NCBI GenBank assembly: GCA_009760855.2
Contig: WPIO01000014.1
Location: forward strand, 3,898,501-3,962,500
From: Cristatella mucedo
Lineage: Eukaryota; Bryozoa; Phylactolaemata; Cristatellidae
DNA: 64,000 nt
Direction: 5' to 3'
In this document: one piece after another, positions 1 to 11,800 of the stretch
How the letters are laid out: each line of letters starts with the position of its first letter
Numbering within the stretch: position 1 is the first letter of the stretch
Made by a program: the position numbers and the translations under genes
The notes under the pieces: generated by a model
The model's database searches: none
What the model was told of the DNA's origin: nothing
The model's input: the letters and a program-made list of their open reading frames with translations, nothing else

Positions 1-734
1 GGTTGTTGCTTTGCGAAGGGAGTCATGTGACTGCAACTCAAAAACGAAATGGTGGTGGAGTAACAAAAAACTCGATGGTGTTTAGGGGGCATAGCAACCA
101 AGTGTATAACGTTGAATTAATTCAGTTCTTGCCATATGATGTTATGGCTCACTGGCTGGGCTGTCTGTTGCTTGTGGCTGGGTTGGATCCCTGGTGTATC
201 AAGTGCTTCTTGTTGCAACAATGGACTCGGTGACATTTTATTGGACAAATTAAAAACGCATGCACGCACAGCATTAATATATTTATTTATGCTCTTATGT
301 ATTATCGTTGTGGCAGCTACCCATAATGTCCGAGCCTGATTCCGGTCATTTGACACCCAGCAAAGCCATTCTCAAAATGGCTGCTCCCTGGGATTAGAGT
401 GCTTTATACCAGCCTGCTAAATAGGTAAGCAATGTACTTTTTGTTGTATTGTTGTGAGTTGGGGACACGCAGAAGAATGGGCATGCTGGGCATGGGGTTC
501 TGTTCATATTTTCAAGGCATTTTTAGTGTGAAATAGAAATCATGTGCTGATAAATGTGCAGCTTCTCACCTCTCGGTAGCTACGCGTGTCGTCAGAGGCT
601 CAGGTGACTCAAATACTGCTAGCAGCTATGTACTTGTTGCAGTACTTGGTTAAGGTCGCACTGGCTTCCTTCCCACTCGGTTGGTTCCTAGCCAGTCCCT
701 AAAGACCAGTCACGCCCTATGGTGACCACCTTTA

Positions 735-1290
735 GTGATGTAAGAGACACGTAGTGTGTCTGTATCTTTGTCTATCACCCCACAAAGCCACAAAGACTAA
801 GTGGATGTTACACTAGAGAGTTTTCTTTTGCACACTCAAAGCCTAAGCAGCTTTCGGTGCACACACACAAGGTAGCCATCATACTCCATCTCTAGTTGCA
901 AAGAGAAAGTTAGCAGCATAACTAAGTCAAAAGGGGAGTCCTAAAAGGAGAGGCATACAAGTAGCAGCACAGGACGGCTGGAAAGGATGTGACAAAGTCA
1001 GCAGCAGGAGAGAAGAGGTCGTAGCTAAAGAATTGTGGAAATGAGTTCCACAGTCTAGGACCTGCTGAGCAAAAGCTTCTGTTGCCAACAATCTATAAGC
1101 AAAGAAACAGAAGCTAATTTTGGTTGTCCATAGAGGACCTTATGGCAAGAGGACCCTGATACTGGCACAGCAGTTCAGCCAGGTACGAGGGAGCCAAGCC
1201 ACGGTAGGCCTTGTGGGCTAGAGTAAAGAATTTTGCTCTGTGCCAAGTGATCTATCGGGAACCATCCAAGCAGCTCCTTCAGCAGAGGAG
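735..1290 (-). mobile_element. LINE family A, 3' end fragment
   Basis: It shares phrases with 48318-48610 and 51605-52230, for example the stretch around CCTAAGCAGCTTTCGGT and the later TTCCACAGTCTAGGA. It is 5'-truncated and contains no reverse transcriptase. Confidence 0.75.
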
Positions 1291-1299
1291 CCGCATTAC

Positions 1300-1462
1300 T
1301 TTGACCCTGGTCGTAGCCCAAGGGTAAAGTGCTCTCTCTTTACGACCCTGGTCGTGGGCTCGAGCCCATCAGTGGGCGATCTTTTATTCCCCACTGAAAG
1401 TGGTAGTGATAGCCGTTAAGGCCCCCCCCCTGCTATAAAAATGAGGCTGTTAAATCAGCCAA
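1300..1462 (+). mobile_element. tRNA-derived SINE, type II
   Basis: It has an A-box-like TAGCCCAAGGGTAAAG and a B-box-like GGGCTCGAGCCC, then a unique body and the end CTATAAAAATGAGGCTGTTA. The end is shared, inverted, with the copies at 3513 and 43345. Confidence 0.65.
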
Positions 1463-2392
1463 CTATTGTTATTGATGAATCGCACAGGCAGCATAACAAG
1501 TCATTTCTAGTGCGGGTTTTGTAGCACATTAGCAACTGCATTATTTTTTTAATTTGTAAGTTTAATATTTTTAGTTGATACTGTCTAAATGAGTTCTTCA
1601 TCACACCATAAACATGTTGCAATAAATGCCTTTCCCAGCATAAACGTATATATTCTGTTACTTTATAATGAGGTGTTGAAGACCTATTATCTATGCATAT
1701 ATATACCTATATATACATACGTAAAGAATAGCTCTTAAACTCTGTATGATCTGCATATACTCATACATACACTATAGTGTATATATATATATATATGTAC
1801 ATATTGTATGTAAGTGTGTGTGTGTGTTTCAAGTAGAAAAGCAACTGATCTCTGTGGTTATTGAGCATGTCTCACAATACAAGATGATAGCAGATTTTTT
1901 ATGTCCCAATGCTCTGCTAATAGAAACAAGAGGTAATGTCCGGAAAATAGCCACCAACTTCAAGCACATTGAATTCAGTTCTAAAGCCACCACTTCTTGT
2001 TAAAAAATATGCCGGCCGTGTGCCTGCAAAGGTTAACATTTAGCAGGTGCCTTTATGACACAGCAAGCAAAAAGTCGGTCACTCACATGCTTCTCTACAA
2101 TCCCTAGTCTCATCTTGCATCACAAGATGCAGCTCCCGCAGAGCAAAGTTGAGTAGTCTTCGTGTGTAAGGGGCTTCATGGAACGAAGATGAATTTTCAG
2201 CTCGAGCGAACAATCTTTTTTAGGGTGATCCAATGCTTGCCTTCTTCATAGATGCATGTTTTTCATTGCTGATCATTCTTGAAGGCTACCTCTTCCATGC
2301 TGTTGAGCAGCGCTACATGATATGGTCATAATCGACTCATTGTGATTACACGCAGTGAAAGTGAAGGCTATGATCTCATCAGGCACAAATAA

Positions 2393-2582
2393 TGATAATA
2401 AAAATGATAATAATAATAATTCACTTGATAAAGCGTCCTTAGAGAGCTCAATCTCTTTCTTGGCGCTTTACATTTGCTGCAAAGAAAACTCGATCGAATG
2501 GTGATTGGTATCATGCTTGATAAACAACATGAATAACATGGTTAGGGGTTACATGCACAGGGTCAGCATGCAAGTGTGGTTA
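2393..2582 (-). mobile_element. LINE family B, 3' UTR copy
   Basis: The AATAAT tail is followed by the antisense of the family-B 3' end (CAATCTCTTTCTTGGCGCTT). It is close to the copy at 14090-14283, including TGAATAACATGGTTAGGGGT. Confidence 0.8.
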
Positions 2583-3404
2583 GTGGCAGCATGCACAAAA
2601 TGCTGCTGAAAGGATAAAAGTAGATAGTGCTGACACTACCTACTGCCATCTGGCATCTTGGACGTCTCATCTCGAGTCCAATGCAGCTTGTCTGTTCGCT
2701 GCCAAATAATAATAAGACAACTGTATAGCATCCCAAGGGGAATATCTTTTCTAGGCGCTTTAAATGTTGTGGAAACAAGCATTTTTAACTGGTTAATGAA
2801 GTGACCTACGTGTTATGCGTGGATAGTACCCAGAAGCACTAGTGTGCACGATGCCGATGCAATTTAAGCAGGAAGTATATTTATGGATGCTTCAGTTGCT
2901 AGTGTTTGGCATTTGTTCACACCAGAAAATGTCTACGCCAGATTATCACCATTGTCTGCCACTGACTAGCTAACCTTGTCACCACCACCAACACCCTCTG
3001 AACAGTAGAGCTCTCTTTCCTGCCGTATATCCTCTGTTGCACTTTCAAATTATTCTTGATTCTACCTAAGAGGCATCACCATGCCCTAGCCACTTACCTA
3101 AGGACTTCTGGGTCTGCTAACTCAGGTTTGCTCTCATCCGAACATCAAATATTGCCACCTTCACTGACGTTTTAACTTGCCAATTCACTAACCCAAATCT
3201 CTGCCTCATGTTGCATTTTTCTTTAAGGCCCCCTGATATCCGTTGTATGTCCATGTATGGCGTTGTCACATTGCTTATCGTGCTCTTGTTATAAGTCAAC
3301 CCTTTGGCTGCTGACGGTAAGGACGTGCTATTACCTACCCGAATGTCAATGGGCTTGTATATCACAACAAGACTCAATTGGACTACTGAGCACTTTTACA
3401 ATAA

Positions 3405-3500
3405 TACTACTACTAATAAAAGAATACATTTTTATAGCACCCTCAAATAACTCAATCTCTTTCTAGGCACTTTGCGTTTTCTGCAAAGTAAGATAATCGC
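3405..3500 (-). mobile_element. LINE family B, short 3' tail
   Basis: AATAATACTACTACTAATAA then TAGCACCCTCAAATAACTCA and CTCTTTCTAGGCACTTTG, the antisense family-B tail. Confidence 0.65.
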
Positions 3501-3512
3501 GAGTAAAAAAAA

Positions 3513-3690
3513 ATACTAGTTGATTAACAGCCTCTTTTTGTATAGAGACAGGAGAGCCTTGACACCTATCACCACCGCTTGCAGTGGCGATAAATGATCG
3601 CCCACCACTGGATTCGAACCCACGACCTCGGGGCCGAGGTCGTGAAAAGCAGCCGCCTTACCTAGTGAGCCATTACGCATCACCATAATA
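3513..3690 (-). mobile_element. tRNA-derived SINE, type II
   Basis: It has an antisense B-box (GGATTCGAACCC), a palindromic CGACCTCGGGGCCGAGGTCG beside it, and the shared end AACAGCCTCTTTTTGTATAG. Confidence 0.7.
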
Positions 3691-3999
3691 TTGCCTTGTA
3701 ATAAGGAAGTTGGCAGCCAAAGCTTGTCCACATGCAACCTGAGGGCAAGCAGCTCATCTAAACCGCCAGAGCATGCACTGACAACTCGAGCATTCAACAA
3801 GTGCCCACTGAACTGCACCAGCAAGGATGTTAAAAAATTCGACAATACCCTGATAAGAATCTATCGTCTGTGTTGATACATAAAAAGTATACCCACTTAC
3901 GAATTCCTCCAGCAAAAACGTAGGTAGAATAGCTAGGGAGGAAGCAACTCCACGAAATGGGCCTCATCATACCCCCAACGACTTAGCACCGACCATGTA

Positions 4000-4152
4000 G
4001 CCGAGCTGGGTTGGTCCAGTGGTTAAGGTGCTCGCCCCGACAAAGGTCTGGCTGAGGTCGTGGGCTCGAGCCCTGAGGCATATGTGAAGCGCCTGAATAG
4101 AGATTTAGTTCTCTTGGGGCACTATACAAAAGAATTTTATTTATTTATTTAA
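4000..4152 (+). mobile_element. tRNA-derived SINE, type I
   Basis: A-box TGGTCCAGTGGTTAAGG and B-box GGGCTCGAGCCC are followed by GAAGCGCCTGAATAGAGATT, AGTTCTCTTGGGGCACTATA and an ATTT tail. The 3' part is like the LINE family B tail. Confidence 0.8.
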
Positions 4153-4593
4153 AGCCCAGTGGGTGGGCCAGCTTGCTTAAATGCATCAGCAACATTCTTT
4201 TAGTGTACCTTATACCTTATGGAGGTCGCAAATGTAATAAGTAGCTTGCCTTGGCTATGCTTGATGCAAACACGAGGGGCTTGTTTAAAATATCCTTTGC
4301 TCTGCCGGCAACCAGTGGACCCGTGACACGATGAATTTTGTGGGAAGGCATTCCCCTGGCTAAAGTCTCACCCAAGAGCCTTAAAGACATGCTGTGCCAC
4401 CCAAGTATTCTAGTATGGCATCTTGCCACCAGGATGACTCCAAAGTAAGACCACTTAGGCACAGAATCCCTGCTTCAAACCTTTGGGTAAACTGCTGGAT
4501 TCGGTAGACTAAAGTAATCTTGGCTGCCATCTACTTTTCTGTGCCTTCTTTTTCCTCAGGCCATGCCTTGGTCCACACCAGTTTGATGGCCGT

Positions 4594-4690
4594 CGTATAT
4601 AATTCATTTTTATAGCACCTCAAGAGAACTCAATCTCTATTCAGGCGTTTCACATATGCCACGAGGCTCAAGCCCACGACCATTATATAT
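4594..4690 (-). mobile_element. tRNA-derived SINE, type I (3' half)
   Basis: It is the antisense of the type-I 3' half: TATAATTCATTTTTATAGCA, CTCAATCTCTATTCAGGCG and GGCTCAAGCCCACGACC. Confidence 0.75.
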
Positions 4691-4865
4691 ACCATCATTA
4701 TATACATTCACCTTGACCTTGGTTCGAACCACTGGGATTTTATCAGACTGTCGAAGTACTGATGACATATTGATTTGGTGGTCATCAATACTTCCTCGAT
4801 TTCACTGCTGAATTCGTTATCTGTATCATTTGAGTACATAAATAAGCTCAAAATGTCTTCCCAGT

Positions 4866-5012
4866 AAAGTGCTGAACAAGTTTGGCCCAGGGGTTAAGGT
4901 GCTCGTCTTTGACAACCAAGGTCGTGGCTCGAGCCCTGCAGCATATGTGAAGTGCCAGGATTGATATCAAGTTTTGGTATGACACTATACAATATGAATT
5001 ATTTATATTTTC
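4866..5012 (+). mobile_element. tRNA-derived SINE, type I
   Basis: It has the A-box TTGGCCCAGGGGTTAAGG, the B-box GGCTCGAGCCC, and the tail CACTATACAATATGAATTAT. Confidence 0.78.
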
Positions 5013-5649
5013 TAATGTGTCTGAAGCTTGGACTTAGCCCACCAGCATTTGAAAAAAACATTCATTCAAATACTTAATTGTCTACCTCTCTTTACCCGTG
5101 TGATTAGGCCCTTGGCTATGGTTAACTGTGATCAGCTCATCGGATATTGCTGTAGCGATTTGGCTGAGGACTTAATGTGTACAGATATACACTAGTAGCT
5201 ACCCTATTGCACATCTTAATCACCGTGTACTAGCTTTTCATGTACTTGTTAAGCACAATCATATCTAGTATAGTTGATACATTTCTTATACCATTTAATC
5301 GCAGCTTGCATTTAATACTAGAAGTTATAGTGCTTCTACTTTCTTAGTACTTGTTTCGAGTCTTTCTCTAACACACCTCGCAAGTTTCAATTATGTCCAT
5401 CTTTTTTTGAAATGATTTGCTTATGGCCGTCCTTACTAAAGGCTGTCTGGTGCTGTACAATAAACTGGCTGCTTGTTTGGTTTTGAAAAACCGTGTCTGT
5501 GTGGGTTCCTAATACCAGATTCGGGCAAAGCTCTCTTCTGAATTGATATTAACTCACCTTTCACTTTCCATGAGTGTCTTTGTGTAGAAAGGCTATCAGT
5601 CTATGTTTACACCAGTCCTACATCGTCTACGTGTAAAGTTAAGCAGATA

Positions 5650-5920
5650 CTTTTGTTTTAGCTGCAAGCGTGGAACTCACTACCGAAGCATCCCCAGACT
5701 TGACGATATTTTAAAATAAGCTAAAACTCACCTGTTCTTCCCAATATTTGTTTGGTCCACGTGAATTGTCCTTTGTATGCTTATCTGTGCTGAAACTGTG
5801 CATGTTCTCACTAACCAATTGACATGCTTCCTTTCTAGCATATGCACAGTGCTTGTGAAAAAATTGAGTTCTCTTACAGTGCTATGCAAATGGTTTATTG
5901 TTATTATTATAAATATTATA
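5650..5920 (+). mobile_element. LINE family B, 3' end
   Basis: It contains AGCGTGGAACTCACTACCGA (the LWNSLP-type end of the ORF), then AATTGAGTTCTCTTACAGTG and an ATT tail, as in the copies at 10940 and 13325. Confidence 0.72.
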
Positions 5921-7571
5921 TTTCTATAGCTAATAAGGCATTGAATATTCATCAATTTAATAGCCAAGTGAACTTACCTTTATGGACACTGACAACCTAG
6001 CTACAATTGCCTCACTCATGCTATTGGTTTTCATTTAGCTTGGTGGTGTTATTACCGATCTTTTGTCGTGCGACTGGTCTTGCTACCGATCTACCTAGTC
6101 GAGCAAACACTGAACCACTTGTGAGATGGACAGAGTTTGGCAAACCATTTTTTTTTGGGGGGGGGAGCAGCTGCGAATGGCACATTGCCGGTACCTGGCT
6201 TGCCGGAGATCGTCTGAGTTTTATCTGAGCATAAATAAGCAGAGTAGTATCATTGGTCCCCTACTTCGAAACCGGCTGGCTGCTCCTCTCCTTTTTTTTA
6301 GGGTTATCCAAGTGAAGCATACACGGGATACGTGCAGGGGCATAGCAATGCTTTTGTAAAGGAGGGGGTGATCTGTAATCGGCCTACTTACTATTAGGGG
6401 GGCTGACGGGGGATGCTGCCAGGTACAACCGTTCGTGTAAGAAGACTGCTGTGTGATAGTCAGTCATTCATTGGCTATTTGAAAGCTGTGTTAGGCACAT
6501 GACTACAAGTTTACACTAAGTGTGAATCGCTTGCTCCACGGTGGATTGCTTGCTCCCCGTCAGACCTCTTACACGGTTTTGCTCCGGGCAGCAGAAGAGC
6601 AGTTGTGCAATCGTGTGCCAGTGGCTGGCCCTCGGTGCTGTCAGTGCCACCCGGGTAGATGCTTTATTGTCAAGTCTCTGCTTCATAGTCTAGTTTTTTC
6701 GGGCAGTCATCTATGCAGTACTGGTTGTTTACCTATTCACCCAGAGGGATTACATACATAGCAAAGCAGTTACTTGCCGATATGCTTTCCACGCCGGCAG
6801 ATGCAGGTGCTCCTTCGGCAGCCCAGGAACAGCAGCACGATTCTGCTCACTGTGCTTGTTTGGTGATGTTACTCGGAGTTTGATGAAACATTGATTTGTA
6901 GCATTCTTGGCTTGCTAATACTGTCTTGTCATCATGGAGCAGATGCTAACCTCCACCGGACCCGTTAGACACATGAAAGTACTGTGTTTGGTTTTGCATG
7001 TGTGTCATCGATCTCTTGCTTGTAGTCAGGTATGCATTTCAAGTGATGCCTTAGGCCATACTCATATGCACACCATACGAATGGAATGCCACACAAATCA
7101 GGTTTTTAACATATAAAGTAGAATTTTATTCCGCTGCCATGTCAGTTTATCATTCCCAAAGGTCACAGGCCTTTTTTTTATTATGCACTGGGGTATGTAA
7201 TGCATAGCTTACCCATTAAGGCTGAGGCAAAGAATGACTGCATTCAAATGAGCCTCTGATACTCCTGATTGAACAGTGAGGTCGGTCAGTCATTTGCTGA
7301 TAACGTCAATGGGCGTTGCTTGTCTCATTTCACCTTCTATTGGCTGGCTGCAGCCTGTGTCCCGGAAGATAAGAATTCTGGCCTGCTGCTGCTGCTGTCT
7401 CGATGCCACTGTCAGCTAGCGACTGGACCAGGCTGCCAGTAGCCAGTGTGACGATCCTTTGCTTGTTTTGTGGTAAATTTGGTGTCCGTGTTGCACGGGA
7501 CCTATCGATCGCTATGGATTGCAGGGGAGAGTGCCGCCCTGGCGAGCTTGCGGCGCTCACTACCTGTCCGG

Positions 7572-7786
7572 ATGAGGAGCCGAGAAGGACGCCAGTGGCC
7601 ACCACCTGCTCAACAGCTTGATCTGGGACCTAGGAACCCCACTGCTGAGGCTTACGTCACTGCCACCGTGTCTGGCGCGAGCAGAGCAGCCTACTACGGC
7701 ACTTCAATGGCTACTTCGGCTGGGAGCAGCACAGGAGCCGAGAGCACAGTGATTCTGCCCCTAACTGGTGCACCTCTGGCCGACAG
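7572..7786 (+). CDS. SVIL: Supervillin putative exon 1
   Basis: An open stretch ends at a donor (GACAG|GTATGT) in phase 2, which joins exon 2 in frame as ...[12 protein letters not shown]. The first ATG in frame is 7572 (MRSREGRQ). The frame stays open further upstream, so the exon may start earlier. The N-terminus does not visibly match vertebrate supervillin. If this exon is not used, translation could start at ATG 9129 in exon 2. Confidence 0.4.
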
Positions 7787-8780
7787 GTATGTATCACTTA
7801 CTTTCGGCAGCATTCAAGACTTCTCGGCAGTGTAGCAACAGTGGGATCGGGTTCGTTATCTGAAGAAAATGAATGCATAAGCAAACTCTTCCTGCGTTGA
7901 CTTTCGGAGTACGCTTGCCTGGTGTGCTGCTTTTAACACCCGAGAGATTACAGTATGCCTACTGCGGTTGTGTGCGTATTTGCGTGCTCATATGTGTGCA
8001 CCTGCAGGCTTATGTGAGCTCACACTGCTTGTCTCTTTACTCTCATGTTTGTGTGCATGCGTATGTGTGCTCATGTGTGGTTCCCCGGATCCCTGACAGA
8101 TGGGAAGGGAGAGATAGAGAGAGCGGAGGGAGAGGTGGGAGATAGAATTATTGATTAAGTTAATCAGAGAAATAAAGAAAGATAGGGATGTGGAGAGAGG
8201 CAGAGAGACAGAGAGTGAGGCAGAGAGACGGAGAGTGAGGCAGAGAGACGGAGAGTGAGGCAGAGAGACGGAGAGTGAGGCAGAGAGACGGAGAGTGAGG
8301 CAGAGAGACGGAGAGTGAGGCAGAGAGACGGAGAGACAGAGAGTGAGGCAGAGAGACGGAGAGTGAGGCAGAGAGACGGAGAGTGAGGCAGAGAGACGGA
8401 GAGTGAGGCAGAGAGACGGAGAGTGAGGCAGAGAGACGGAGAGTGAGGCAGAGAGACGGAGAGTGAGGCAGAGAGACGGAGAGTGAGGCAGAGAGACGGA
8501 GAGTGAGGCAGAGAGACGGAGAGTGAGGCAGAGAGACGGAGAGTGAGGCAGAGAGACGGAGCAATAGAGAGCTATAGTGAGAGAGAGAGAGAGAGCGCAA
8601 GAGAGAGAGAGAGATAGATAGAGAAATAGAGTGGCAGACAGACAGTGAGAGAGGGAGAGGGAGAACGATAGAGAGAGAGAGACAAATGCAGAGAGGGGTA
8701 GATGTAGAGGTAGAGACAGAGTAAAAGAGAGAGACAGTGGCAGAGACACAGTAGCAGAGGGACGCAGAGAGACAAGTGAC

Positions 8781-8852
<72 letters not shown>

Positions 8853-11800
8853 TGAGACAGACAGAGACATAGAAGGTGGCAGAAATATCCTCGCCATCCT
8901 ATATCCTGCCCCAGTACTTTTCAAAGTAAACTACTAATCCATTAAGAGGTGTTTGTAGCTGAATTGAAGTAGGATGGTTCTCAGGCACGAGGTAGCTTCT
9001 GTAAGTTTCTCTCTGCCGTTTTCTTGAGTCATTCAAGTGTAAATAAGAATCTCCCAGTTCCTACAATCCCCTGATTAAAACCCGGCTTGCTGCTGCTGTT
9101 TTGCAGACTTGGGCAGCAGTCGGCCAGGATGCAGGCCACTGCGATTCCCGAGGGCAGGGGCTTAAGCCTGCATGCAGCTGCTGCCTCCTCACCCGCTACG
9201 GAGGAGGAGACACGTGAGGAGCGGATCGCTCGCTACAAGGAGGAGCGCCGGCGGGCGCTGGCCGCACGCACTGCAGAGCAGCTGGCAGCCGGGTCCAGCC
9301 AGGTTGGCGAGGCGTTGCCGGCCAGGACGTTGAGGCAGGGTCACTGGCCCGTCGGCAAAACCATTTCCGATGGAGTAGAGAAATACCAGCAGGGTGCCAG
9401 ATCGAGGCCCGAGGCAGCCTACAATAGTGATGGTGAACAGCAGAGCATGCCTGAGCCACCCGGCGTCACAGCTCAGCCGTCTGATGCTGCCCACAGGGAT
9501 CGCAGCCCATCGTCGAGAGCAGCAGCTGCTGCTTTTGCCCTTGGCGGTGCTGCCTTCCTGCATGCAAACGATGTGCCACTCGCAAGGGAGCGTCCACCTC
9601 AGCAGCTTCAGCTGCCTCAGCAGCAGGAGCAGGAGCAGGAGCGTAGGCAGTCTCGACTGCTATTGGAGGAGGAGGGCGAGGAGCCGCCTGTAGTGCAGGC
9701 TTCCCGAGGCCTGGTGCAGCCTCCAGCCGCATCGGTGCCTGCTTCAAGCAGCAGTGTCAGCCAAAGTGGTGCTCATCCAGAGGGCGTAGCTCTTGCGGAG
9801 GCTGTGTTGGCAGCTCCCCATCCTATCGTCTCGAGAAAGCCTCATCAAACGGCTGACCTAGGCAGGGTCAATCATCGGTCTGGTGAGGCGAGCTGCCAGC
9901 CACCGCTGCCTGTCGGCCACCTCGGCCTCCCTGCAAACAAGGCGCCTCTGGCCCTGCCTCGGTTGCCGGCAGTGAGGCATGAGTGGCAACAGCTTTCGAG
10001 TGACTCGGAGGCTGTAGCAGCCCCAGTCGTAAGGCCTGAAGATGCCCCTGTCGAGAAGCTGGTGGCAGCCACTGGTCTTCTGTAAGTGTTCCTTCTCGCT
10101 GGCTGCCTCCGCATTGGCAAGAAGCCTCCAGCTGTGCACTCGTGCTTGTGCCATGCGGTGTCTGTGTCTACCTGTGCCCTGCTCTCTTTAAATTCCACTC
10201 TTGCCTCTCCCCTCTATGCACATCTATGCATTTCACTCTCACTCCTCGTGTTAATGATGCGTGAGCAGGCTCGTGAGCAGGCTTGCACAGCCTTTGAATG
10301 CAACCAGACTGCTAGTTGGGTTGCTGACATTGATTGCATCGTTTCGATAGGCAACATCATGCCTTGTTCACTGCTGCTACGAGTGTAGATTAGATTGTTT
10401 AGCATTGCTCTGGGCTTCAGAGCCGACAGGTCTCTGAAATTGAGTGGCCGAGATTGATGCTCACAAACGTGGTAGCTGGCTTGCACGCTTTTTGCTGAGC
10501 TCACTTGTTTCTCTCACCTTGAGCCTACGAGCTTGTCTTTGGCATTGGTCTGCTTTGGCCACTTGTCTGTCACGGGTCCGTGCTCGATGCTGCTGCCCAT
10601 CGGCAATGCCCCGGCCTCCTTGCTCATCGTTTTGCAAGGCAGGAAGAAGTCGTTTAGTCGCCGTGCTGCACTTAGATCCTGTGAGGCATCGATGAAGAAG
10701 CCAGCTATCCAGTGACTGGCTGCCAAAGAAGCATGCCCTTGACAGCATCCGGGGAGTTGCACTGCTCTCTTTGTGCCGGTAGTCGAATCTATGGGTGGTA
10801 GAAGCAGGGAATAGAGCTTCAACATGCATTAACAGCAAAGCTTCTTGACCCGGTCGGTGCAGAGCAAAGGCAGAGAGGTGCCTGCCCTTACCATGGACAT
10901 TGCAAAAATTCGGGCCTTCCCAGACGGATTCCACATCCTAACCGGTCCATGCAATTGTGACATCTCGTTCCGACTTGTGTAACATGCTACTCGCAGATCT
11001 TCCGACCAGTACAACAAGGCGCTTGCAGTTGATGCAAAACTTAGCAGCAATGCTTGACTGTCATGATCGTCTCAATTGTCATATTATACCTTTCTCACCG
11101 ACCTGCACTGGCTCCCTATAAAGCAGCGTATCACCTTCAAGGTTTTTTCCACTCACTTTTAGGTGCTTTCTCTCTCGTGCTCCAGCCTACGTATCCGAAC
11201 TACTTTCAATCAGGCTAGCCATCATGCAGCCCACTCTTTATTCAAGTCGTTTTACTTTGCCTCTAACCAGCCTCAAATCTTTTGGAGCCAGTGCCTTTAG
11301 TTTGTATGCTCACAAAGCTTGGAACTCACTCCCGACTTACGTCATGCTGTCCCGTGATTTGACTTTTAAAAAGTAGCTAAAATTCACCAGTTCCTCACAG
11401 CAGTCGCTGGGCCCGTGTGAATTTTCTTGTTGGGTGCTTATGCATGCTGACACTCTGCCTGTGCAGTAGAAAATATCATATCGGCAATTACTTTTCTGCC
11501 TGAGGATGGCCACTACTTTCAGCATGCTAAAGGCAGTGGAAGGTCTGCAGCTGATGTTTCTTCAGCAAGTGGTCCATCTGGTGGTTGTCCTACCTTCCCA
11601 CCGGATTGTGGTCGGGTTATCTACTGGCCTTCCCTAGCTCAGACCTGCTCAGCCTGGCTACTCACAAGTCAAACAATCTATCTGTGACACGGTGACTATT
11701 CATCCACATTGGCCAGTGTGGATAGAGGAAGGGTGCCCAAGCAGGCCAACAGTTTTGCCCGAGCTTGCCCGAGATAGCATGCCTGATGTATCAGCCCCGA

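Larger units (their letters stand above)
1..7571. other. Upstream flank without a recognised exon
   Basis: I see no ORF or splice-bounded exon that I can support here. The stretch holds LINE and SINE fragments (listed separately), a TA/TG-rich patch at about 1765-1830 and a G run near 6160. It may contain the supervillin promoter and 5' untranslated exons, but nothing marks them. Confidence 0.5.

Noticed and set aside
8201-8561. Regular repeat spacing suggesting a CRISPR array
   Set aside because: Units are head-to-tail with no spacers, and the genome is eukaryotic.
7988-8924. Leu/Ser-rich ORFs of about 250 codons on the - strand
   Set aside because: They are translations of the 20-bp minisatellite and GA tract in several frames; no start context or family.
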